Shown: positions 52,738 to 64,000 of the stretch, one piece after another
Layout of the letters: every line of letters starts with the position of its first letter
How positions within the stretch are numbered: the stretch's first letter is position 1
Assembly (NCBI GenBank): GCA_013416795.1
Contig: RQSC01000015.1
Span: 194,393-258,392, forward strand
Reading direction: 5' to 3'
DNA length: 64,000 nucleotides
DNA from: Prasinococcaceae sp. CCMP 1430
Lineage: Eukaryota > Prasinodermophyta > Palmophyllophyceae > Prasinococcales > Prasinococcaceae
Program-made: the position numbers and the translations under genes
Notes under the pieces: model-generated
Told to the model about the DNA's origin: nothing
What the model saw: the letters and a program-made list of their open reading frames with translations, nothing else
Database searches by the model: none

Positions 52738-53031
52738 NCGCGCGCCCGGCGCGCGCCGGCGCGCGTTGGCCACCCAAAGCCCCGCGCGCATCGGTCGAGC
52801 CGGGGGCGCCCGCGAATATCGCGGAAAGCGGAGGAATTCGCCCGGGCGGAAGCGGACGTTCGCGCCGCGCGACGCGCGCACAGTGGAAGGCCGTTTCGGC
52901 ACACGGGACGGCGGAGCGGCGAATTCGCGCAATCGCCAATTCGGCGCGGGTGCGGTCGTGGCGGCGCACGCGCGCGGGTGACTCGCGTGCGCTCACCCAG
53001 CCAGTGGGTGCGCGCCGCGCTGCGCCGTGGN
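52738..53031. other. 292-bp island between two single-N joins
   Basis: Isolated N bases at 52738 and 53031 bound 292 bases of GC-rich sequence in which I see no conserved frame. The ABCF2 fragment on the right ends at the second N, and the 5' end of the DHX29-like gene on the left is unresolved near the first. Single Ns may be scaffold joins with unknown order. Confidence 0.6.
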
Positions 53032-53299
53032 AGCCGAAGCCCGTGAGATACGATCGCCAGAGCTCATCCGAGCGCTTGACCTTGCTCGGGGGGAACTGCT
53101 TCTTCATGAACGCCAGCACGGACAGGGAAGGGTCGAGCACATCGGCCGAGTGCTGGTGGTACTTGCCGAGCACCAGGTGGGGGTGGCGGCTGACAGTGCC
53201 CGACGTGGGCAAGAGCTCGCCCGTCATGAGCTTCAGCAGCGTGCTTTTGCCGCAGCCGTTCGGTCCTACCAACGCCACGCGCGAGTCACAGTCCACCCC
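53032..53299 (-). CDS. ABC-F protein (ABCF2-like), internal fragment
   Basis: About 88 residues of the second ABC domain of an ABCF2-type ATPase: [20 protein letters not shown] (Walker A), [40 protein letters not shown] and [24 protein letters not shown] proteins act in ribosome biogenesis and translation. The signature motif, Walker B and C-terminus are missing because the frame is cut at the N at 53031. Upstream exons would lie to the right, overlapping the FtsH-like gene, which is on the other strand; that placement is suspicious and may mean a misjoin. Confidence 0.7.
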
Positions 53300-53331
53300 C
53301 CCCTCTCCTTCCCCCGGCACTCGTGGCCAGT

Positions 53332-55044
53332 GAGGGAAAGGAGAGCGGCGCAGGGAGCGACGAGGGCGCCGAGCGAGAGAGCACCGGCGGCTCGGACGTG
53401 GAGCGTCAGGGCCGCCAGAACGGCAGCCCCGGAGCGTTGGAGAAGCTCTTCATCGCGCTGCGCTGGCTGCGGCTGGGGCGCTTCCTGCGCGTGGGGCTTT
53501 TCGTGCTGCTGGCGAGCTCACTCGTCTCCAACGTGTCCGCCATGTTCACGCGCGGGCGCCCACCTGCGCCTTCCGCCGTGCTGTACTCTCGCTTCCTGGA
53601 CTCGGTGCGCGCGGACGAGGTCGACTCGGTGCGCTTTATCGAGGGCACGAAGCGGATCCAATTTGTAAAGAAGGCCGACAAGGAGAAGGCCGAGGCGATG
53701 AACAAGGAGAGGGCCGCGGCCGAGAAGGGGAAAGAGAAGATGATTCAGAAGGTGGTCCCCGATGCGTACGTCACGCGGCGAGTCGACGACGACCGTGAGC
53801 TGCTGTCGACGCTCACGAAGCACGGCGTCGAGTACGGCGCCGAGGCGGCGAGCTTCGGGTCTTCGGTGCAGCGCATGCTCATGACGGTGCTTGCGCTTTG
53901 GCTGCCGCTACTGCCCCTGTTCTTCATCGCGCGGAGGGCCATGGGTGGGCGCGATGGCGGCAACGCCAAGCGCCGAAAAAAGGGCGACGACAACGGCCAG
54001 CCGCGCATCACCTTCAAGGACGTGGCGGGCATCCCCGAGGCGAAGGCCGAACTGCAGGAGGTGGTGAACTACCTGCGCAATCCGGGCAAGTACCGCGCCG
54101 TGGGTGCCAAGCTGCCGACCGGCGTGCTCCTGTGCGGGCCGCCGGGCACGGGCAAGACCCTGCTCGCGCGTGCCGTCGCTGGCGAGGCTGGTGTGCCCTT
54201 CTTCAGCGCGAACGCGTCCGAGTTTGTTGAGATGTTCGTCGGGCGTGGCGCGGCACGCGTGCGCGAGCTCTTCCGCGAGGCCAAGTCGAAAGCGCCGGCT
54301 GTGCTCTTCATCGATGAGGTTGACGCCGTGGGAGCGCGCCGCGGCATGGCCTCCAACGACGAGCGCGACCAGACGCTCAACCAGATGCTCGCTGAGATGG
54401 ACGGCTTCGATGGCGGCGGCAACGTGGTCGTGATCTTCGCCACCAACAGAGAGGAGGTGCTCGACCCGGCGCTGTGCCGGCCCGGTCGCATCGCGAGGCG
54501 TGTGACAGTCGGTGTGCCTGATGAGGAGGGTAGGCGTGCCATCCTTGCCGTTCACCTCAGGGACGTGCCGGTGGCGCCATCGCCTGTGGGCGTAGAGGAG
54601 GGCGTGTCGGGGGCGGCGGCGGGCACGGGCAGCAGCAGCACGGCCGCAGGCACTGCAAGCGCAACCATGGACGCGACGGTCGCAGGCGCGGCCGTCTCGG
54701 CTGCCGAGGAAGCGGCAGCCAAGGAGCGCGTGATCGTAGCCGTGGCAGCCGTCACGGCAGGATTCGCCGGCGCGGAGCTTGCCAACGTGGTCAACGAGGG
54801 CGCGCTCTTAGCCGCACGTGGTGGACGCGATAGGGTGCAGCTGGAGAATTTCATGGAAGCTGTCGAGCGTGCCAAGGTCGGCGTCGGCGCCGAGGGCATC
54901 GGCGCCGATATACAAAAGGCCGCCGCGCGATGGATGGGCCGCGTTGCCACGCAGGCCACGGAAGCGCTGGACGGTGGCAAAGGCGGCCCGGGCGGTCCGG
55001 GCGGCCCTCCAGGCGGCGGTGCGCGGGCGGTGACGCTGTCGTGA
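53332..55044 (+). CDS. FtsH-like AAA+ protein lacking the M41 protease domain
   Basis: About 570 residues. Two membrane segments ([40 protein letters not shown]) frame the FtsH extracellular domain with [20 protein letters not shown]. The AAA module follows: [40 protein letters not shown] (Walker A, about residue 270), [20 protein letters not shown] (pore loop), [18 protein letters not shown] (Walker B) and [20 protein letters not shown]. The usual RPGRFDRR is changed to RPGRIARR. After the lid ([17 protein letters not shown]) the protein ends in a Gly/Pro tail ([13 protein letters not shown]); no HEXXH or M41 domain follows. It may be an FtsHi-like chaperone subunit of a plastid FtsH complex (inference). 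The codon at 53323 is GTG; an AG at 53329-53330 after a pyrimidine tract suggests a missing first exon with the targeting peptide. Confidence 0.78.
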   Translation, partial: EGKESGAGSDEGAERESTGGSDVERQGRQNGSPGALEKLFIALRWLRLGRFLRVGLFVLLASSLVSNVSAMFTRGRPPAPSAVLYSRFLDSVRADEVDSVRFIEGTKRIQFVKKADKEKAEAMNKERAAAEKGKEKMIQKVVPDAYVTRRVDDDRELLSTLTKHGVEYGAEAASFGSSVQRMLMTVLALWLPLLPLFFIARRAMGGRDGGNAKRRKKGDDNGQPRITFKDVAGIPEAKAELQEVVNYLRNPGKYRAVGAKLPTGVLLCGPPGTGKTLLARAVAGEAGVPFFSANASEFVEMFVGRGAARVRELFREAKSKAPAVLFIDEVDAVGARRGMASNDERDQTLNQMLAEMDGFDGGGNVVVIFATNREEVLDPALCRPGRIARRVTVGVPDEEGRRAILAVHLRDVPVAPSPVGVEEGVSGAAAGTGSSSTAAGTASATMDATVAGAAVSAAEEAAAKERVIVAVAAVTAGFAGAELANVVNEGALLAARGGRDRVQLENFMEAVERAKVGVGAEGIGADIQKAAARWMGRVATQATEALDGGKGGPGGPGGPPGGGARAVTLS

Positions 55045-55792
55045 CCTCGACATGCTCTCCTAAGTATGATTTGCAAGTTTCGTGTGCACCCTGCGCGTGT
55101 GATCGAACGCAGCCAACGCATACGCACTCAACCACGACCCAGAGCGCACTCGCTGCCCAGCGCCCTCCGGGCCTGTGTCCCCTTTCGTGCACGGATTGCG
55201 ATGATCTGGCTCACGAAACAGATCCAAAAAACGAAAAATAGCCATGGCCGGCGCGTCCGCCACACTGCGCCCACGTAGTGCAGCCTGCCAAGAGGGCGCG
55301 CCGGTCTCTCCGCCGTCAAATACGCGGCGCAGACAGGATAGAACGGGCAAGCAGGCAGCGCAGGTGGGGGGGGGGGGGCGACGCGCCCGTGCTTTAAGCA
55401 TGGCGCGCCGCGGGCGTGGCAGTGACCGGCATGGCCGTCGGGCACTCGCTGCGTTCTCGTGCGCAGGCGTGGTTGCGTGCTTGGCTGTGGGCGGGGCCGT
55501 GCCGGCGCAAGGCCAGGGGGCGAGAGGTGCGCTGGCCAAATGACGTGCTTGCATGCCCGCGTGCTTGATGCACGCACGCGAGCGCGAGTGCATGTGTGCG
55601 TGCGCTCTCGCGCGCTCGCACGCGTGCGCTATGCGAGGACGTTTCGTTGCGTTGACACCATGTCGCCGTGGCTCCGCGAAACATCCCGCAGGAGACAGCA
55701 GCAGAAAGTATCGCCGCCCGCAGGGGACCGACCCGCGCGTGTTTGGCACGCCCCGTCAACCAGAGCTGGGTCGTCAGGCGAAGGCAGCATCG
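55045..55792. other. Intergenic region after the FtsH-like gene
   Basis: About 750 bases with a 12-base G run near 55368. A 47-residue frame starting at ATG 55400 (MARRGRGSDRHGRR) has a hydrophobic stretch but no conservation I can recognise, so I do not call it. Confidence 0.4.
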
Positions 55793-56089
55793 ATGGCGCG
55801 AAGCATCGATGGCGCAAAGCGCTCACTGCGACAGGTCGAGGACGAGGGCGCAGGACTCGGTGTGCCTGTGGAAATACATCAGCACGAGGAGGTGGTTCTG
55901 GAGGGGCAGGCTGACTGCGCCGAGGCGCCCACCGACGCGTTCGATGACAGCATGCCTGTCTTTGTGCGACGCAAGGAGCTCGGTAGCGAACAGAAGAAGG
56001 AGCTAGCCAAGCGGATCGCCGCCGACAAGGAGCGACAGCGCCGCAAGCAGAGGCTCGGAGGGGAGGGAACGCTGCTGGAGACGTACTGA
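55793..56089 (+). CDS. Small hypothetical protein, 98 residues
   Basis: ATG 55793 gives MARSIDGAKRSLRQVEDEGA, an acidic middle (EEVVLEGQADCAEAPTDAF) and a helical, very charged end (RRKELGSEQKKELAKRIAAD, KERQRRKQRLGGEGTLLETY). Codon use in the last 60 residues fits a real gene. The AG before GTCGAGGAC (about 55834) could also be a splice acceptor, in which case the N-terminus would differ. No family recognised. Confidence 0.4.
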   Translation: MARSIDGAKRSLRQVEDEGAGLGVPVEIHQHEEVVLEGQADCAEAPTDAFDDSMPVFVRRKELGSEQKKELAKRIAADKERQRRKQRLGGEGTLLETY

Positions 56090-56215
56090 GAATCGCGCCA
56101 CTCACGTTGCGTCGCTGCTGGGCATTCAATGTACTGTAGACTAGTACTACTGCTACCCTGTACAAAAGCAATTGTGTTACATACATGTAAGATACGATAC
56201 ATGTGGGTCCGTCTC

Positions 56216-58047
56216 TCAGGGGTCAACATGCTGGCGCAAGTGCTGCTCGATGGCACTGTAGTACTGCTCTCCGCCGATGAAGGGCAGGTTGTTGTGGTCC
56301 CCGCGCGGTATTGTCACGAAGCGCTTCGGCTCATTTGATGCCTCAAAGAGCCTCCTGCCGACGTCGATGGGCACGATATTGTCGTGCGGGCCGTGCAGAA
56401 ACAGCAGGGGCGCTTCCACCTGCGAACATATTGGGGGGTGGGGGGTGAGCCATGTCAGCACGCGTCGCCGGAGGCGTGGTGACGGAGCGGTCGAGCGACG
56501 AGGCCAAGGGCGAAGAGGTGAGCGCCGAATGAGCAGCCACGCTCGCACGCGCGCTGCATTTTGCGAGGCATGTCGGCGAGGGGAGGGCGGGCGTGGGGCA
56601 GGTGCGGGGCATCGTGAGAGTAATCCCCGTTGTGTTGGTCGTGTTGCTTCCCGACTGTCGTCCACATAACTGTGCTATGGCGAGCTGCCCCTGCCGACGG
56701 CTTTGGAAGGCTCCGCGAGTAAGCTCGCATCTCGGCCTCGGCGCACGAGGCGCCTCGCACGCCGGCGGTGGGGCGCGGCCCTCGCGGGCTGGCACTCTCT
56801 GCCTGCTGGCCCGGGGAATTTCGCCCAGTGCTTCTCTGTTCGTTCTCATGCGCGGCCGCCCAGCTCGTCTCCCGGAGAGAGAGCGTCGGGCGCCAGGCCG
56901 TCTGTGCACCGATGGTGTGCCTTCTCGATGCCCCGGGTCCCACAGACTACCCATTTGCTGCCGTCCCCCTCCTACCGCACACCACACAGCAGCTAGCGCG
57001 CGCGCGCGTTCGGCGCTCCATAGGAGCGGCCGAGCGGAGCACACAAGGTCGCGACCCGCTCTCGCACCCGAGCGCAGACCGCCGCGCTCTCGACACCCGC
57101 CATCGGCGGGTCGCATGCTGGCATGGCTCAGTGCGAGGACGCACCTTATTGATCTTGCCCAGGCTGTCCCACTTGTCCCTCAGCAGCAACTTCAAGCATG
57201 GTTTGAGGAAGGGGTAGATGCTCGCGGCGACCTCGGTGATTGAGGTGAGCGCAGCGTTCAGGATGAGTGCGTCGACGCCGCCCGGGCCCTCCTCCTCGGC
57301 GAGCGCCACACTCACGCAGGTGCCGATGGACTCGCCCAGCAGCACGATCTTCTCGGGCCTCTTGGTCTCGCGCAGCCACTTGAGCGCAGCCCGCGAGTCC
57401 GCGCGCATGCCCGCCTCGGTCGGCTCGCCCTCCGAGCCGCCGTAGCCGCGGTAGTCGACGAGGCAGACTGCCACGCCGTGGAGTTGGCGCAGCTGCAGCG
57501 CCCACTGCGCGCGATCCGCGCGTGAGCCCGCGTTGCCGTGGAACAGGAGCATGGCCGTCTTCTCGCGCGACTTTGCGGTTTCCGGCGTGACGAACCCTCT
57601 GGCACCCTCCTGTGCGGCCCAGTACCAGAGCTTGATGCGCACGCCGTCCTCGGTCACAACCTCCACGTCCTCAATCTCGTTGTACGGCGCCTTCAGGCGC
57701 TCGGGCGGCGGGGGGATGGTGCCTGCCTGCGGGAAGTACATGATCTTCCGCTGAAAGACGGCCAGTGCCGCCACGAGCGTCACGCCGAGCGCAGCCGCCC
57801 CAATGCTGGCCTTGACGGCGACGCCCGCGAGCGCACCTGCAACCCCCATCGGCGAGCGCCACCTGCGCATGCGCAGACGGGTGCGGCGGGGGCGCCGCGA
57901 AGCCACGTGCGGCGGTGCCGATGACATGCGCGCGCTGCGAGTTAGCCCGCCGAAGCCGCTGCAGCGCGACTGCACGATCGCCGACGCCGACGCCGACGCT
58001 GACGCCGGTGCCGGCGGCACAACCCTAAACGAGCTGCCTGCGTGCAT
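56216..58047 (-). CDS. ABHD13/BEM46-type alpha/beta hydrolase
   Basis: Two exons (58047-57145 and 56419-56216) give 368 residues over a 725-nt intron with GTGCGT and CTGAC. An N-terminal membrane segment (ASIGAAALGVTLVAALAVFQ) precedes RKIMYFPQAGTIPPPPERLK, TAMLLFHGNAGSRADRAQWA (oxyanion HGNAG), VDYRGYGGSEGEPTEAG, KIVLLGESIGTCVSVALAEE (nucleophile Ser) and, in exon 2, LLFLHGPHDNIVPIDVGRRL (Asp) and RFVTIPRGDHNNLPFIGG (His). All triad residues are present and the HGN and GESxG motifs are typical of the ABHD13/BEM46 group, membrane-anchored hydrolases; the substrate is not known. The N-terminal 60 residues are Ser/Ala/Arg-rich, and a later Met (MSSAPPHV) is an alternative start. Confidence 0.83.
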
Positions 58048-60872
<2,825 letters not shown>

Positions 60873-61094
60873 AGATGCTGCGGTAGTGCGAATTCGTAGG
60901 AGGGGGCGACAGATAGCGCGTTAACAGCGGGCTCATTCTTTCACGGCCGCGGGCGCCGCCTGGCGCCTCCGCCTGGCGCCGCGCGCTCCCCGTGGCCCAT
61001 CGCTGCCCTGCCGGCGCTCCTCCGCGCCGCCGCCGGCCGCGCCTCGACCGCGCGATCAACTTCTATAGCCTCAAGCCGGGCCAGACGCAGCCCG

Positions 61095-61129
61095 CGATGG
61101 GTCAAATCCGTTCCGGATTTGACCCATCG
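61095..61129. repeat. Perfect 16-bp inverted repeat with 3-base spacer
   Basis: Left arm 61095-61110 (CGATGGGTCAAATCCG), spacer TTC, right arm 61114-61129 is its exact reverse complement. It lies about 220 bases after the DHX15 stop and about 440 bases before the response-regulator ATG. It is less GC-rich than its surroundings. It could form an RNA or DNA hairpin, or be a dimeric protein-binding site. Confidence 0.85.
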
Positions 61130-61258
61130 ACGGCCGCGGGTGCGGGCGGGCGGTGGTGGTCGCGCGCGCGCGCGCGCGCTTCGGCAAAAAGAAAAAAAAG
61201 AAAAAAGGGGGCTTTGTTTCTTTGTGACTGATGGGGCCATCAGTCGTCGGTGACGCAC

Positions 61259-61284
61259 GGATGGATGGATGGATGGATGGATGG
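61259..61284. repeat. (ATGG)n microsatellite
   Basis: Six tandem ATGG units upstream of the response-regulator gene. The region 60873-61564 also has the hairpin and (AC/GC)-rich and purine-rich simple sequence (61180-61215); no gene is seen. Confidence 0.8.
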
Positions 61285-61564
61285 TGCGCCGCGCGCCCGT
61301 GTGTGCCGCGGGCCCCCGCGCGCAGGTCGGAACACGGCGAACGCGCGGCGGTGCGGGTGCTGTTCTGTACCAGGTACTGTACCTACCTACCTGTATGGCG
61401 GGGGGGCCAGGACGAGGCTCGGTCGGGCTGCTCGCGAGGGGTTGGGAAGGGGGGGGAGGGGGAAGGGGGGGAGGGCGCCATACGGTGCGCGGCGCGGGCG
61501 CCGCGCGCGGGGCGGGGGACGCAGGGCTGTGGGTCCTCGAGTGAACCCCATCCTTGGAGGCGCC

Positions 61565-62188
61565 ATGTCGGGCGAGATGAGCCTGGGGAACGACGCGCCG
61601 GGCGCGGCGGTCGCGGGCGCCGACGCGGNNNNNNNNNNNNNNNNNNNNNNNNNNNNNNNNNNNNNNNNNNNNNNNNNNNNNNNNNNNNNNNNNNNNNNNN
61701 NNNNNNNNNNNNNNNNNNNNNNNNNNNNNNNNNNNNNNNNNNNNNNNNNNNNNNNNNNNNNNNNNNNNNNNNNNNNNNNNNNNNNNNNNNNNNNNNNNNN
61801 NNNNNNNNNNNNNNNNNNNNNNNNNNNNNNNNNNNNNNNNNNNNNNNNNNNNNNNNNNNNNNNNNNNNNNNNNNNNNNNNNNNNNNNNNNNNNNNNNNNN
61901 NNNNNNNNNNNNNNNNNNNNNNNNNNNNNNNNNNNNNNNNNNNNNNNNNNNNNNNNNNNNNNNNNNNNNNNNNNNNNNNNNNNNNNNNNNNNNNNNNNNN
62001 NNNNNNNNNNNNNNNNNNNNNNNNNNNNNNNNNNNNNNNNNNNNNNNNNNNNNNNNNNNNNNNNNNNNNNNNNNNNNNNNNNNNNNNNNNNNNNNNNNNN
62101 NNNNNNNNNNNNNNNNNNNNNNNNNNNNNNNNNNNNNNNNNNNNNNNNNNNNNNNNNNNNNNNNNNNNNNNNNNNNNNNNNNNNNNNN

Positions 62189-62274
<86 letters not shown>

Positions 62275-63887
62275 CACACACATGTACACACGCGCGAGCA
62301 CGCGTACACGCGCGCGCGCGGCGCCGTGCCCCGCCCACCAGGGCCCAGCGGCTGCGGCGCGCCGCTGACTCGATCCGTCGCCCGGCAGTGACGACCACCT
62401 CCAATTCGAAGGAGGCCATCGACATCCTGCGCACGCGCCCCGACGACTTCGACGTCGTGCTGAGCGACGTGTACATGCCCGACATCAACGGCTTCAAGCT
62501 GCTGGAGATCATCGGGCTCGAGATGGACATCCCCGTGATCATGATGAGCAGCGCGGGCGACACACAGATCGTGATGGAGGGCATCACGCACGGCGCCGTT
62601 GACTACCTGCTCAAGCCCGTGCGCATCGAAGAGCTGCGCAACATCTGGCAGCACGTGGTGCGACGCCACCAGAACCAGCAGCGCAAGATCACCGGCGAAG
62701 AGGAGGGCGGCGGCTCGCGGCGCAGGGACAGGGACAGGGACGCGCCGTCGAACAAGAAGCAGCGCGTGGTGTGGAACGTCGAGCTCCACCAGAAGTTCGT
62801 CAACGCCGTCAACGCGCTTGGCATCGACAAGGCCGTGCCGAAGCGCATCCTCGACCTCATGCGCGTCCAGGGGCTCACACGCGAGAACGTTGCCTCCCAC
62901 CTGCAGAAGTACCGCCTGTACCTCAAGCGCATCGCGCTGCAGCAGGCCGCGGTTGGGGACGCCGGCGGCGGGCAACAGCCGCAGCAGCCGCAGGACCAGG
63001 CGCCGCAGGCGCAGCAGCAGCAGCAGGCGCAGCAGCAGCAGCAGCAGTCCATTCCGATGGTCGACAACGCGATCGTTGACAACCGTCCGCAGCCGGGGGG
63101 CTCGAGCCTGGTGGGAAGCGCCTTGGTAGGCGGACCGGGTCAGGCCGGCGTCGGGGGCACATTCATGCGGGCGGGCGGACCGGTCGGTGACGCGGCCGGG
63201 CTCGGTGGTCCGTCTCTGGGAGGCGACGCGGTGGGCGGCGGCGCAATGCAGATGCAGAGCGGCGGCGGCATGTCCGGCTCGAACCCCCAGCTCTGGGGAC
63301 ACACGGGCAGCTTCAACAGCAACGGTTCGGGGCAGCAGCCAGGCGCGCCCCTGGACCGCATGGGGCCCGGAGTCACAGAAGCGCCGAACCCGTTCGGAGG
63401 CATGGGCGGCCAGGGAGCCGGCCCAGTGCCTGGTGGCCACAACCCTTTCGCCACGGAGCCCCCCGCCGCCGACATGCAGCTGCCCGGTCCGGGCTGGGGT
63501 GGCGCGGTCAACCAGCACGACGTAGCCACCGCGGCAGCGGCGCAGGGTCCGATGCAGGGCGGGGGGATGCCCATGCCGGGCGGCATGCAGGGCATGCAGG
63601 GGATACAGGGCATGCAAGGCATGCCGGGCGGGATGCAGGGCATGCAGGGCGGGATGCAGGGTGGGATGCAGGGTGTTGGAGGGCCCATCTCCTTGCAAGG
63701 TGACCCTTCCGGGTTCGACCCCAACCTCCTAGGAACCAGCCCGCGCACCGACAACGACATGTTTTCGATGCTCCTTGACGGTGCAGGGCCCACCGGCGGC
63801 GTCGCCAACAATCAGGGGAGCTTCTCCAATGGCGTCAACAACAGCATGCAGGGTGGCGGCCTCCCTGGCACGTCGCAGGGCTTCTAG
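61565..63887 (+). CDS. Type-B response regulator (receiver plus GARP/MYB-like domain)
   Basis: Exon 1 begins at ATG 61565 ([20 protein letters not shown]) and runs into the 560-N gap; the last exon is 62389-63887 after a CTGAC-AG acceptor. The receiver domain shows its phospho-acceptor Asp in [20 protein letters not shown], the Ser switch in [11 protein letters not shown] and the Lys in [20 protein letters not shown]; the early acidic pair is in the gap. The B motif follows: [59 protein letters not shown], nearly identical to plant ARR-B factors. A poly-Gln stretch and a Met/Gln/Gly repeat tail ([20 protein letters not shown]) look like an activation domain. Such factors end histidine-kinase phosphorelays; in green algae the circadian and hormone roles vary. 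No histidine kinase is in the window. Confidence 0.9.
61629..62188. other. Assembly gap of 560 N
   Basis: A sized gap inside the response-regulator gene. The AC microsatellite at its right edge explains why assembly failed. It hides the start of the receiver domain and at least part of one intron. Confidence 0.98.
62189..62280. repeat. (AC)n microsatellite in an intron
   Basis: More than 40 AC dinucleotides adjoin the N gap and run into the intron ahead of the acceptor at 62387-62388. Confidence 0.95.
63580..63680 (+). repeat. Coding GGCATGCAG-type tandem repeat
   Basis: Nine-base units (GGCATGCAG, GGGATGCAG) repeat in frame to give Gly-Met-Gln units in the tail of the response regulator. 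It is likely polymorphic in length. Confidence 0.8.
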
Positions 63888-64000
63888 TGTACTGTATGAG
63901 CCCGAGCTGTGCTGCAGGCCATATCTGCCGTGCTCGCGCGATGGCGAGCGCAACAAGTGATATTGCTCGCCAGACGCCCCTTTTTGTTAATATTGTACCC

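Noticed and set aside
61231-62391. Long frames spanning the 560-N gap
   Set aside because: They are open only because N codons are read as X, and they end in dinucleotide-repeat His/Thr or Val/Cys runs.

Overview
This is a GC-rich nuclear scaffold of a unicellular, photosynthetic, flagellated eukaryote, most probably a prasinophyte-type green alga. The evidence for the green lineage is a plastidial glycolate/glycerate translocator, a beta-CASP/DNA-ligase fusion of the plant LIG6 type, a type-B response regulator with a GARP/MYB-like DNA-binding domain, fragments of a chloroplast rpoC2 gene, and a short stretch of plant-type TTTAGGG repeats. Introns are short (about 130-260 nt; one of 725 nt) and very uniform: donors are mostly GTGCGN and nearly all contain a CTGAC branch-point word. 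I cannot name the species. An axonemal dynein heavy chain, CFAP161 and two COG subunits show a motile cell with a full secretory system.

Layout. 1-7 kb: the 5' half of an axonemal dynein heavy chain (minus) faces CFAP161 (plus); between them lie an AT-rich rpoC2 fragment and a CCGGAA satellite. 7-10 kb: WDR70 (minus) and PLGG1 (plus), divergent. 10.8-11.3 kb: a second rpoC2 fragment ending exactly at a 100-N gap. 11.4-20 kb: a DprA-like plastid-type protein, a TrhO/TSTD2 rhodanese fused to an RRM, a secretory kinase-like protein, and two unrecognised genes. 21-29 kb: a DGAT2-family acyltransferase, a LarE-like PP-loop protein, and the LIG6-type nuclease-ligase. 29-36 kb: a large membrane protein with proline-rich, cysteine-module and FG-GAP propeller parts, divergent from a retropepsin-like protein. 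36-47 kb: COG1, an AAMP-like WD protein, an acyl-protein-thioesterase-like hydrolase, a SEL1L/HRD3 homologue, COG4 and a 65-residue membrane protein. 47-56 kb: a DHX29-like helicase, an ABCF2 fragment, an FtsH-like AAA protein without a protease domain, and a small unknown gene. 56-64 kb: an ABHD13-type hydrolase, DHX15/PRP43, and the type-B response regulator interrupted by a 560-N gap.

The genes form no operon-like unit; they are mostly housekeeping. Two organisational themes stand out. Many genes sit in head-to-head pairs whose 5' ends touch or overlap, and in several pairs one partner has no in-frame ATG, which points to unresolved tiny first exons. The scaffold also has assembly scars: two N gaps, three isolated N bases, and two rpoC2 pieces sharing a 49-bp repeat. 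Several genes are truncated at or next to those scars.
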